Assembly (NCBI RefSeq): GCF_003814815.1
Contig: NZ_RKQQ01000003.1
Span: 1 to 64,000 of the forward strand
DNA length: 64,000 nt
Source: Salisediminibacterium halotolerans
GTDB taxonomy: Bacteria; Bacillota; Bacilli; Bacillales; Salisediminibacteriaceae
Direction: 5' to 3'
Each line of letters starts with the position of its first letter. Positions within the stretch are counted from its first letter, which is position 1. Position numbers and translations under genes: made by a program. Of the stretch, positions 44,644-53,319 are shown piece after piece. The notes under the pieces are model-generated. The model saw only the letters and a program-made list of their open reading frames with translations, was not told the origin of the DNA and made no database searches.

Positions 44644-45366
44644 TCAAGCTATTGTGCAAATGCCATGCGGACATTTATGACAATGAAGAAGGCGTTTCAG
44701 TTCACGAAGCTTTCGGATAATTATTAAACCGTTTTCGGTTAATAAAACACCTGATTTTTTCCACTCGCTAAAAATCCGGTTAACAGTTTCTCTCGTCGTC
44801 CCGATAAATTGAGCGATTTCTTGATGAGTGATACGTAAATTTATTTTCCATCCAAGCTGATCCTCAATGCCGTAAGAGTGAGCAAACCTTAGCAGTACAG
44901 ATGCTAAGGCTGCATCGTTGCCGTAAAATAGCAAATCTGTACACTTCGCTTGAGTTGCGAGCTGATTGAACGCGCGACCGCGGAGCAGCTCCTGCATGAT
45001 CAGCGGAGAAGAAAGAAGCAAGTCTTCGAGCACGTCTTTTTTAATCTTTGTCACTCTGCATGCTGTGCGTGCAACAGCGGTCATCAATGCAACAGGAACG
45101 TCATACAAAACATTGTCGCCCAATATGTCGCCGCTATCTTTCAAGTGGAGAATAAATTGGTAATCATCGATCGCAGCTTTACTGAGTTTGATTTGACCGC
45201 TGTGAATAATAAAAACATCTGTCAGCAGGTCGTTCTCTTCGTAAATATGCTGTCTTGCCCGGTAAGAGCATTCTTCTCCATTTTCGACTAACAATTGTTG
45301 ATCGTTATGGGTGAGCCGATGAAAAAACACGGCGTATTTGTTATGCTTCCAGTGCTCTGTTGCCAT
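44644..45366 (-). CDS. Fnr-type Crp/Fnr regulator with C-terminal FeS cysteine cluster (paralogue 2)
   Basis: 240 residues: N-terminal effector barrel (about 15-110), dimer helix, HTH (HQEIAQFIGTTRETVNRIFS). Cys229, Cys232 and Cys237 (CHKCPHGIC) have the i, i+3, i+8 spacing of B. subtilis Fnr, and Asp144 (CTDLLFYG) is within a few residues of the Asp141 fourth ligand of that protein. Length and spacing fit the B. subtilis Fnr slightly better than paralogue 1. It lies 56 bp downstream of trpS on the same strand, without a clear terminator between. Predicted oxygen-responsive regulator. Confidence 0.85.
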   Translation of the reverse strand: MATEHWKHNKYAVFFHRLTHNDQQLLVENGEECSYRARQHIYEENDLLTDVFIIHSGQIKLSKAAIDDYQFILHLKDSGDILGDNVLYDVPVALMTAVARTACRVTKIKKDVLEDLLLSSPLIMQELLRGRAFNQLATQAKCTDLLFYGNDAALASVLLRFAHSYGIEDQLGWKINLRITHQEIAQFIGTTRETVNRIFSEWKKSGVLLTENGLIIIRKLRELKRLLHCHKCPHGICTIA

Positions 45367-45422
45367 TGGTGTGCTCCTTTAAAAAATTGCTCGCCAGCTC
45401 CAAGCGCTAAAAAAGACAGAAG

Positions 45423-46541
<1,119 letters not shown>

Positions 46542-46721
46542 TTATATGAAAGCGTCCTTGAAGGCGTTTCTTTTCATTCGAATAACAGCCGTCAGCAATA
46601 ACGGTACATAGAAAATGATTTTCAAAAACGTCGGTCGTTCATCTCTTAAATTTTAATCGTTTTAGCTGGAACTGATTCGTGTCCGCTTGAAGCAAGTTTT
46701 GCTCAATCATGTAATTTTCAT

Positions 46722-46750
46722 TCTGCCAACGTTTATTATACGTTGGCAGA
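46722..46750 (-). terminator. Hairpin after the CaCA antiporter gene
   Basis: TCTGCCAACGT / ACGTTGGCAGA, perfect 11-bp stem with a 7-base loop, 22 bp after the antiporter stop. The following T-run is poor. Confidence 0.6.
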
Positions 46751-46771
46751 AGGCGGATTTCAATTGCCTGT

Positions 46772-47764
46772 TCAGCTGAAAGTAAAAATGACAGCACTGG
46801 CAATCAGATAAACAATTATAATCAAAGTGGAAGGTAAAGCGTACGCAGTTTTTGGTATGAGATTGTGTTTCAGCGCAAAGAATTGGCTTAAAACGATGAG
46901 ATGAAGCACAAGGCCGGCCCCGATCGTCCAAGCAACCGCAGGATCAACAGCTGTTAATATCGATCCGTTTCTGTAAGCGATGTCTGACACGATAAGAATC
47001 AACAGATTAAACAAGTTGCTGCCGAGGATGTTTCCGATGGCAAGCTGGTAGTTCGTTAACTGGATGGCGACAAGAACCGTGATAACTTCAGGCAAACTTG
47101 TTGCACCGGCAATTAAAAAAGTGCCGATAAAACTGGAACTTAACCCGGTTGCTTCAGCGATTGCATCGCCTGTTACCGTTAAGAGAGAACCAGCAATAAA
47201 AATAATGACCGCTGAAATGAAAAAACCTTTTTTTGCCTGTTGTAATGAAATCGCACGAGTGTGGTAATTTTCAGTTGCTGATTTTGCGAGGTCGTTTAAA
47301 GACGTTTGTTTTCGCGAAATGATTCTCATGCCGACAATATACAATAATAACAGGATAAACATTTCAACGCCGATGTTGATGATATTTTTATCAAAGGCAG
47401 TTAAAACAGCAGTCATTATCAAAACGGAGAGCAAAAATGATAAGATTGCAGTGCGTCCTTGTGCGAAGTCAATCTGCGACATGATCATCTTACGGCGATA
47501 AACGAAATCGAAAACTGCTAAAATAAGAATGTTGAACATATTGCTGCCAAACACGTTGCTTACAGCGATTTCCGGGTTTTCAACGTAAACGGCCGTAAGA
47601 GATGTCGTCACTTCCGGCAAAGACGTAGCGCCGGCTAACAGCAAAGTGCCGGCCATCATTCCGCCAAGCGAAGTCCTTTCTCCGATAACATCGGCAAAAC
47701 TGGACAGTTTAACCGCGGACCAGACAGTAAATGCCGCAGCCAGGATAAAACCGATATAAATCAT
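46772..47764 (-). CDS. CaCA family cation antiporter (Mn2+ riboswitch-controlled)
   Basis: 330 residues with about 10 helices in two inverted halves. Each half has the alpha-repeat motif: ATSLPEVTTSL with GSNMFNILIL, and ATSLPEVITVL with GSNLFNLLIL. The family exchanges Ca2+ or other divalent cations for Na+ or H+. Control by a manganese riboswitch points to Mn2+ export as a likely role, as for other yybP-ykoY-controlled transporters. Start ATG 47764 after AAGGCGGTG. Confidence 0.9.
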   Translation of the reverse strand: MIYIGFILAAAFTVWSAVKLSSFADVIGERTSLGGMMAGTLLLAGATSLPEVTTSLTAVYVENPEIAVSNVFGSNMFNILILAVFDFVYRRKMIMSQIDFAQGRTAILSFLLSVLIMTAVLTAFDKNIINIGVEMFILLLLYIVGMRIISRKQTSLNDLAKSATENYHTRAISLQQAKKGFFISAVIIFIAGSLLTVTGDAIAEATGLSSSFIGTFLIAGATSLPEVITVLVAIQLTNYQLAIGNILGSNLFNLLILIVSDIAYRNGSILTAVDPAVAWTIGAGLVLHLIVLSQFFALKHNLIPKTAYALPSTLIIIVYLIASAVIFTFS

Positions 47765-47795
47765 GTCTGCACCGCCTTCAGAGTAAAATACGCTC

Positions 47796-47972
47796 AAAAA
47801 AAACAGACCTTTTTACGAAAGATACAGTTTAACCGCACTGTATCTTTCGTAAAAAGGTCTTGCGAGCTCTTTGAAAATGATAAGAAATTAAGAGCCTCAT
47901 AAACCGAGTGCCCAAGCACTGTCTTGACGATTTATGAACCGGGTTGGTCCGCTACTCCCCTTTTTTATAAGC
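47796..47972 (-). ncRNA. yybP-ykoY manganese riboswitch
   Basis: On the minus strand the leader begins AAAAAAGGGGAGTAGC (GGGGAGTAGC at 47951-47960), the aptamer hallmark. CGTCAAGACAGTGC, GGCACTCGGTTTATGAGGCTC and GCTCGCAAGACC follow in the usual order. The expression platform is a perfect 24-bp stem (47805-47828 / 47837-47860, loop TTAACCGC) ending in eight T. The GCAAGACC overlaps the 5' arm of the terminator, the usual switching geometry. High Mn2+ should stabilise the aptamer and permit readthrough into the CaCA gene. Confidence 0.92.
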
Positions 47973-47990
47973 AAAATTCAGGTTGACTTC

Positions 47991-48019
47991 ACTGTAGCAT
48001 GCGCCGAATAAAAAGGCAA
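47991..48019 (-). promoter_or_regulatory. Promoter of the riboswitch-antiporter unit
   Basis: On the minus strand TTGCCT (48019-48014) and TACAGT (47996-47991) are 17 bp apart, placing the start near 47984, upstream of the aptamer. Confidence 0.55.
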
Positions 48020-48039
48020 CTTTCTCCTCATAGTGCCTG

Positions 48040-48582
48040 TTAAGGGGCTCCCGCCGATTCATCATAGAAATGGTCGAGTGTACGTTCAATTTTTCTGTCT
48101 AAGTCTGCAATTTTTTTTCGGGCGCGTTCCGGAGAAATATAACGGTAATGATGTTTTCCGTCGGGCTCTTCGTCGGCTTCATCCGCTAAAGCGACTACTT
48201 CTTGCAGCGGGGTGCGGGTAATTGGTGACTCGGGCAAAAAAGAATCGGTGTGAAAAAGAACAGCCAGTGCAATTTCTTTTGCGCGAACTCGGTCTTCGCC
48301 CAGTCGAATTAATAGTTTGTGCGCTCTTTCAGCTCCTTTAATCGGATGAATATCATTTTCTTTATATAAATCGTAATCCCATTCGCCGTTAACATACCAT
48401 GTATAATGTCCCATATCATGCAGGAAAGCAGCTTTGACAGCAAGGTCAGGGTTAACATTGTATTCAATAGCGAATTGGTAAGCATAATAGGCTGTTGAAA
48501 TCGCATGGGCCAATCCGGATCTATGAACATATTTTTGCGCAATCGGATGTTCATAAATTTCCAGCAGCGTCAACCTGCTCAT
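48040..48582 (-). CDS. HD domain-containing protein
   Basis: 180 residues. HD-superfamily metal ligands: an early His (RSGLAHAI), the HD pair in AAFLHDMGHYTW, His in HPIKGAERAH, and a later LFHTDSF. These support phosphohydrolase activity on a nucleotide or phosphorylated metabolite, but the substrate is unknown. ATG at 48582 has an excellent AGGAGGG; the longer frame does not. Transcribed toward the Mn riboswitch, away from the secreted hydrolase. Confidence 0.85.
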   Translation of the reverse strand: MSRLTLLEIYEHPIAQKYVHRSGLAHAISTAYYAYQFAIEYNVNPDLAVKAAFLHDMGHYTWYVNGEWDYDLYKENDIHPIKGAERAHKLLIRLGEDRVRAKEIALAVLFHTDSFLPESPITRTPLQEVVALADEADEEPDGKHHYRYISPERARKKIADLDRKIERTLDHFYDESAGAP

Positions 48583-48795
48583 ATGATCCCTCCTGAAACT
48601 GTAAAATATAATATTGTTCAAAATTATAAGGAATGAAATTATTTGTGTCAAACGGTCTTTTTCAATGAAAATAGTAGGCATAATTAATCATAGGAAAAAT
48701 CTTACTCTCATTGTATAATTTAATAGCGATGAATGACAACTTAGATGACTGCAGTATTTTTCTGCGCATTATTTCAGAAAGAAAGGGAAATGAAT

Positions 48796-50028
48796 ATGAA
48801 TAAAAGTATACGGATGCTGTCAGCAGCCGGAATGATAGTAGTAGGTATGAGCTCGATCGATTACATAGCGGAAGCAGGCGACGTTGAAGTTCGCAGCGCT
48901 TCGATGCATTTAGAGAAACACTTGGGATTATCGGCGCGGGAGTGGCCGGGCAGTGTAGGTAGATTTTCGTTTGATTCCGGTTATGACTTCAATTACCCTG
49001 ATGCTGTCCGCGGCATTTTTGTTACTGGCCACACTGCCGGAGGAAGCCGGTTCGACGAAATGCTTGACTTGGTGAATGATACAGCATTGAACTCGATGGT
49101 CATTGATGTGAAAGAAGATGACGGGTACGTCACGTTTATTCCGGATGAAGATGAACCTTTTTATGAAATAGCGAGAAATTGGATAGCCGATCCGGACGAA
49201 ATGATGGCCGAGTTAGAAGATAATGATATTTACCCGATTGCCAGGGTGGTAGCTTTTAAAGATACGGAACTCGCTGAAAAACGTCCCGATCTGTCGTTTC
49301 AAGAAAATGGCGAGGTGTGGAAAAATTCCCGCGGTGAAGCCTTTACAAATCCATTTTTAAAAGAAGTTTGGGATTACAATGTTGATGTAGCGAAAAAAGC
49401 GGCTGAGATGGGATTTGAGGATATTCAGTTCGACTATGTCCGCTTCCCGGAAGGGTTTGAAAATATGGATGAAGATTTGGAATACGGCACCGGAGATTAT
49501 GAAGATTCTCCGGAAAACAACGTTCGCCGCCGTGTGGATGCGGTAACGGATTTTGTAGAATATGCCCGTGAAGAGCTTCAAGAATACGATGTCGATGTTT
49601 CCGTCGATGTGTTCGGATATGCGATTACAACCGAAGAAACACCGGGGATCGGGCAAAATTTCGGGCGGCTTGCTGAAGCGGCAGAAGTGATGTCCTCGAT
49701 GATTTATCCAAGCCATTGGACTCCTCATTTCGGCGTTGATAAACCGGATCTTCATCCATATGAAATCACAGATGAATATGCTCAGCGCGAAAATGAGCTT
49801 CTGAACAGCCTCGATGATCAGCCGACTTCCCGTCCGTGGATTCAAGATTTTACCGCTTCTTACCTTGGCGAAGGCAATTATCAAAATTACGGCGTCGATG
49901 AGGTTGAAGCACAAATTCAAGCGTTATACGATAACGACATTCATGAGTTTCTCCTATGGAATGCGAGCAACAACTACACTGAAGGTGTCGATTATATGCT
50001 CGATTTAGATGAGGAAGACTTGCAATAA
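48796..50028 (+). CDS. Secreted putative glycoside hydrolase (DUF4015)
   Basis: 410 residues. Signal peptide (MNKSIRMLSAAGMIVVG with cleavage near AEA) followed by a DUF4015 TIM-barrel (about 65-400). Family blocks: RGIFVTGHTAG, MVIDVKEDDGYVTF, FEDIQFDYVRFPEG and VSVDVFGYAITTEE, then PWIQDFTASYLG. Members are predicted cell-wall or polysaccharide hydrolases with no established substrate. The ATG at 48796 is chosen because GAAAGGG lies 8 bases upstream; 48790 is too close. Ends at a terminator. Confidence 0.87.
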   Translation: MNKSIRMLSAAGMIVVGMSSIDYIAEAGDVEVRSASMHLEKHLGLSAREWPGSVGRFSFDSGYDFNYPDAVRGIFVTGHTAGGSRFDEMLDLVNDTALNSMVIDVKEDDGYVTFIPDEDEPFYEIARNWIADPDEMMAELEDNDIYPIARVVAFKDTELAEKRPDLSFQENGEVWKNSRGEAFTNPFLKEVWDYNVDVAKKAAEMGFEDIQFDYVRFPEGFENMDEDLEYGTGDYEDSPENNVRRRVDAVTDFVEYAREELQEYDVDVSVDVFGYAITTEETPGIGQNFGRLAEAAEVMSSMIYPSHWTPHFGVDKPDLHPYEITDEYAQRENELLNSLDDQPTSRPWIQDFTASYLGEGNYQNYGVDEVEAQIQALYDNDIHEFLLWNASNNYTEGVDYMLDLDEEDLQ

Positions 50029-50048
50029 CAAGATTAGATGAACTTCTG

Positions 50049-50080
50049 AAACCTCCCCGTTTTTTTCGGGGAGGTTTGTT
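50049..50080 (+). terminator. Terminator
   Basis: AAACCTCCCCG / CGGGGAGGTTT with a T7 loop. Confidence 0.85.
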
Positions 50081-50212
50081 ATCGGCAGTTCTTAAGAGAA
50101 TTAATTTTGTTTCTTCATGTTTTAACCGCTTTGACAAAAGGGAATGGTTTCGTAGAAGCAGCTGACGATCATCCGTATTGCAGTTAAATTGCAAAAAGAA
50201 AGGAGGATCGGA

Positions 50213-50350
50213 ATGTCAAGCAGATCAAAACGCCGCAGAAAAAAATTACTTTGGAAAGAATTCATGAAGCGTAAATGGGGTGAGCTGAATAAAAAACCTT
50301 CCCCTTCTCCGAGAAAACCGCCGGTGGCTCCTTTTAAACATTCAGCTTAA
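50213..50350 (+). CDS. 45-residue basic protein
   Basis: Short gene with a near-ideal RBS (AAAGGAGGATCGG) and an ATG at 50213. It encodes a Lys/Arg-rich N terminus (SSRSKRRRKKLLWKEFMKRK) and a Pro/Ser-rich tail ending KHSA. Strong RBS, its own terminator and base use like its neighbours support a real gene. No family recognised. The charge suggests nucleic-acid or ribosome binding, but this is inference. Confidence 0.65.
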   Translation: MSSRSKRRRKKLLWKEFMKRKWGELNKKPSPSPRKPPVAPFKHSA

Positions 50351-50390
50351 TGAAATGCGGTGTCTGCGATGCAGAGACCGCATTTATTAT
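50351..50390 (+). terminator. Terminator after the small basic protein gene
   Basis: AAATGCGGT-G-TCTG pairs with CAG-A-GACCGCATTT, followed by ATTATTGAG. Confidence 0.65.
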
Positions 50391-50444
50391 TGAGAATGAT
50401 AATATTCCTTTTTAATTGAAAATGTGATATAGTTAGCAAATTCC

Positions 50445-50471
50445 TGAAACTTTTCGGATCATTTTTGCGTA
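50445..50471 (+). promoter_or_regulatory. ECF-sigma-type promoter upstream of spx
   Basis: TGAAAC (50445-50450) and CGTA (50468-50471) are 17 bases apart, the shape of SigmaM/SigmaX/SigmaW promoters. It is about 250 bp before spx and no other gene follows in between. Other AT-rich -10-like boxes (TATACT 50627, TATAAT 50641) may be SigmaA starts of spx. Confidence 0.6.
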
Positions 50472-50718
50472 CAATATATTGAACAGCAATCAAAAAAGCT
50501 GTAAAGAAAACCGTTGATAATTTCAAGGTTTAAAAAGACGGAAGAAGGGAATCTTAGCCAGTAAGAACAGAAAGCTGTACATAGCGTTTAACACTTGCAT
50601 AATTTTTTGAAAACTCATATACAAGTTATACTTTTTATCGTATAATATTAATTATAAATAAGAACTTAGTGATCAGCTGATAAATGCTCATGCAATACAT
50701 TTTAAGGAGGCGAAAATA

Positions 50719-51120
50719 ATGGTAACCCTGCTCACTTCACCGAGTTGTACATCTTGCCGCAAAGCCAAGGCATGGCTGGAAGAGCACGGCATTGAATTTG
50801 AAGAGAGAAATATTTTTTCCGAACCGTTAAGCGTCGAAGAAGTTAAACACGTCGTCCGCATGACCGAAGACGGCACAGATGAGATTATTTCAACGCGTTC
50901 GAAAGTGTATCAAGAGTTGAAAACGGATTTAGATATGATGCCGCTGCAGGATTTATTTCAATTGATCAGCGATAATCCAGGTCTGTTGCGCCGCCCGATC
51001 ATTATGGATGACAAAAGAATTCAAGTCGGCTATAATGAAGCAGAAATCCGCCGCTTTTTACCCAGGGAAGTACGTACGTTTGAATTGCAGGAAGCAACAA
51101 AAAAGCTCGTAAATGAATAA
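50719..51120 (+). CDS. spx: Global redox regulator Spx
   Basis: 133 residues, ArsC-like fold. The redox switch Cys10-x-x-Cys13 is present, as are Gly52 and Arg92, the residues that contact the RNA polymerase alpha subunit. It binds RNAP and redirects transcription during disulfide stress. RBS AAGGAGG. Separate terminator; mecA follows. The yjbH gene encoding the ClpXP adaptor that degrades Spx is also in this window. The B. subtilis upstream partner yjbC is missing, but an ECF promoter remains. Confidence 0.97.
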   Translation: MVTLLTSPSCTSCRKAKAWLEEHGIEFEERNIFSEPLSVEEVKHVVRMTEDGTDEIISTRSKVYQELKTDLDMMPLQDLFQLISDNPGLLRRPIIMDDKRIQVGYNEAEIRRFLPREVRTFELQEATKKLVNE

Positions 51121-51124
51121 AATG

Positions 51125-51163
51125 ACAGACCTTCCACGCAGTCATCGGAAGGTCTGTTTCTTA
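51125..51163 (+). terminator. Terminator of spx
   Basis: ACAGACCTTCC / GGAAGGTCTGT stem followed by TTCTTATAATTTTT. Confidence 0.82.
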
Positions 51164-51425
51164 TAATTTTTAAAAGTATTGCTGTTTCAAGAATTACACC
51201 TTTTCATTTGGCTCGTATTCTATTACAATAGGGTCAAAATACCTGCAGGAAGTCGAAAATATTAAACAGATCGTTTTAACATTGCGGTGAAATCGGGTAG
51301 AATGAAAAGTAAGCAAGGCAGTTGGCAGAGGAAGTTTGTCAGAAACAAACAACTAAGCAGATTATCTTTTGTTGCCAAATGGATTAATCACAGAGGATTT
51401 TTATCTCGCGAAAGGGTGAGAACGA
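51164..51425 (+). other. mecA upstream region
   Basis: No gene is visible. A possible promoter, TTTAAC-N17-TAGAAT, lies about 150 bp before mecA, and a short hairpin (GTTTGT / ACAAAC, 51334-51350) falls in the leader. I see no riboswitch. Confidence 0.35.
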
Positions 51426-52076
51426 ATGGAAATCGAAAGAATCAACGAAACAACCATTAAATTTTATATAACGTATACTGACATCGAAATGCGCGGTTTT
51501 GACAAAGAAGAGATTTGGTACAGCCGGGAACGCGGCGAAGAGTTATTTTTTGAAATGATGAACGAAGTGAACGATCAAGATCAATTCGAGATGAACGGAC
51601 CGCTATGGGTGCAAGTACAAGCTTTGGAAAAAGGACTGGAAGTGATTGTTACACGCGGGCAAATGAATGATGGAAGCGTGCGTCTGGATATTCCGGTGGA
51701 AGAAAGCGCAGATGATCAATCCGTTGACAATAATATCGTTGACATGCTTGACCAGCAATTTGGCGATGACAGCAGCACTGCCGCGAAAGAAGGGGTGCTT
51801 AGTGCAGTCATTGAATTCGCTGATTTTGAAGATGTTATTTCGCTCAGTCACCAAATCGATGACTCCGTGCAGTCAAGCTTGTATTTCTTTGAGAACACGT
51901 ACTTTGTTTATATTGTGCTTGACGAAAAGTTTTCCGATGAGGAACAAGACAACTTGCTAAGCCGCGTATTAGAGTACGGCAAAGAATCAGATGTAACGAT
52001 TCACCGCATACAAGAATACGGTAAAACGATCTTAGAAAAAGATGCCTTGCCGACAATTCAAAACAATTTTAACTAA
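51426..52076 (+). CDS. mecA: Adaptor protein MecA
   Basis: 216 residues. The N-terminal substrate-binding domain (MEIERINETTIKFYITYTDIEMRGF) targets ComK/ComS-type clients; an acidic linker follows (about 95-120); the C-terminal half binds ClpC (EFADFEDVISLSHQI, SLYFFENTYFVYIVLD). It delivers substrates to ClpCP and controls competence. RBS is AAAGGGTGAG. Own terminator. Confidence 0.96.
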   Translation: MEIERINETTIKFYITYTDIEMRGFDKEEIWYSRERGEELFFEMMNEVNDQDQFEMNGPLWVQVQALEKGLEVIVTRGQMNDGSVRLDIPVEESADDQSVDNNIVDMLDQQFGDDSSTAAKEGVLSAVIEFADFEDVISLSHQIDDSVQSSLYFFENTYFVYIVLDEKFSDEEQDNLLSRVLEYGKESDVTIHRIQEYGKTILEKDALPTIQNNFN

Positions 52077-52101
52077 ACCGGTCGAAAGCGACCGGTTTTT
52101 T
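52075..52101 (+). terminator. Terminator of mecA
   Basis: AAACCGGTCG / CGACCGGTTT with loop AAAG, then TTTT. Confidence 0.88.
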
Positions 52102-52184
52102 TATGATATATTCCACGGCTTCACGGAAATAAGATTGAACATACGTTCCTGTTTTGTTATAGTTAGCAAAAAGGAGCTGAAGTC

Positions 52185-53252
52185 TTGAAAGATAACGGTG
52201 AAAACCAATCAAGAAATGAGAGTGCTGAACATCTGACAGCAAAACGGATGACAGAAAAATGGCTGCAGCGATACGGTTTTGTCCCGGAGATCGAAGCGGC
52301 TGTACCGGGAACGTGCCGCCGCGCTGATATTGCTGTGCAAATTGGCAAACGTATGCAGGCGATTGAATTTCAGCGGTCTGCCATCGCGCCGGAATTGTTT
52401 CATACGCGGACAACAGACTACTTAAGAGCCGGATACAACCCGATCTGGATCGGATTAAAACCTCCTGGTGTACCGAAATCCGCTGTTCAACTGATCTCGT
52501 TTGAACAGCTCGACAGCTTGTGCGTTTCGTTTAAACCTCTTCCTCATGCACTGTATTTAGATGTCAAGCGAATGAAGTGGGTGTTCATTTCCGCTTTTTT
52601 GTTTATTCAACCCCGGAAAATCCTGATTCGCCGCACTGATCACTCATTTGAAATCTCTCCTGATATTCTTTTCAGCCGAACTGGCCGCTTGCTTCCCGAA
52701 AGAATCGACATTGATACATGTCAATCCTTTTTACAGATCTGGAAAAGGGAAACTTATCTTAAACGCACACAAAAATACCTCCGTATAACTCCCGCCGAAA
52801 GAACCGTCCTTTCTGAATTACAAAATTTTCAGCTCAATTTAAACTGTTTCCCTGCTTTGTGCAACATTCCTCTTCTTACACAGTATACAATGAGAACAGC
52901 TCCGCATCTTTGGCAAACGTGGTTCGTGCTGACTGTGTTAAACCGGACGCCTGTGGGAACAGCTCTTACGCTGAGACAGCTCTCTTATAAAATTGAGCGC
53001 TCTTTACCTGACTTGGGATTTACGGTTTCTGCCAATAATGTTCATCCCCGCGACCGATTAAGGCCGCTGTTGCGTGAGTATTTAGACGTTCTCTGCGAAT
53101 TCGGGGCATTGCAGCGTCATTTTAACGGGGTGTACAAAGTTATCCATCATGTTACTGTGAAAAAAACGATGACAACACTGCTCGATGATGATGCTTACGT
53201 TTTGAACCGAACCGAATCGCGCTTTAAACAATATGCAAAAGCAAATGCTTGA
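52185..53252 (+). CDS. coiA: CoiA-like competence nuclease lacking the N-terminal domain
   Basis: 355 residues from a TTG, 8 bases after GGAG. The nuclease core begins by residue 14: SAEHLTAKRMTEKWLQRYGF, then CRRADIAVQ and MQAIEFQRS, the RAD...EFQ restriction-like site of CoiA. B. subtilis CoiA places this core after about 55 residues containing a Cys/His-rich segment; here none precede it, and only the mecA terminator lies upstream. The C-terminal half is long and helical. CoiA acts in transformation. Active but truncated, or with a function that no longer needs the N-terminal module, are both possible. Confidence 0.78.
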   Translation: MKDNGENQSRNESAEHLTAKRMTEKWLQRYGFVPEIEAAVPGTCRRADIAVQIGKRMQAIEFQRSAIAPELFHTRTTDYLRAGYNPIWIGLKPPGVPKSAVQLISFEQLDSLCVSFKPLPHALYLDVKRMKWVFISAFLFIQPRKILIRRTDHSFEISPDILFSRTGRLLPERIDIDTCQSFLQIWKRETYLKRTQKYLRITPAERTVLSELQNFQLNLNCFPALCNIPLLTQYTMRTAPHLWQTWFVLTVLNRTPVGTALTLRQLSYKIERSLPDLGFTVSANNVHPRDRLRPLLREYLDVLCEFGALQRHFNGVYKVIHHVTVKKTMTTLLDDDAYVLNRTESRFKQYAKANA

Positions 53253-53319
53253 AATGAAGATCGAATTATCAGTAAAATAAGAAGTATTAAAAAGCCAATT
53301 AAAGCGGAGGTAAATATAA

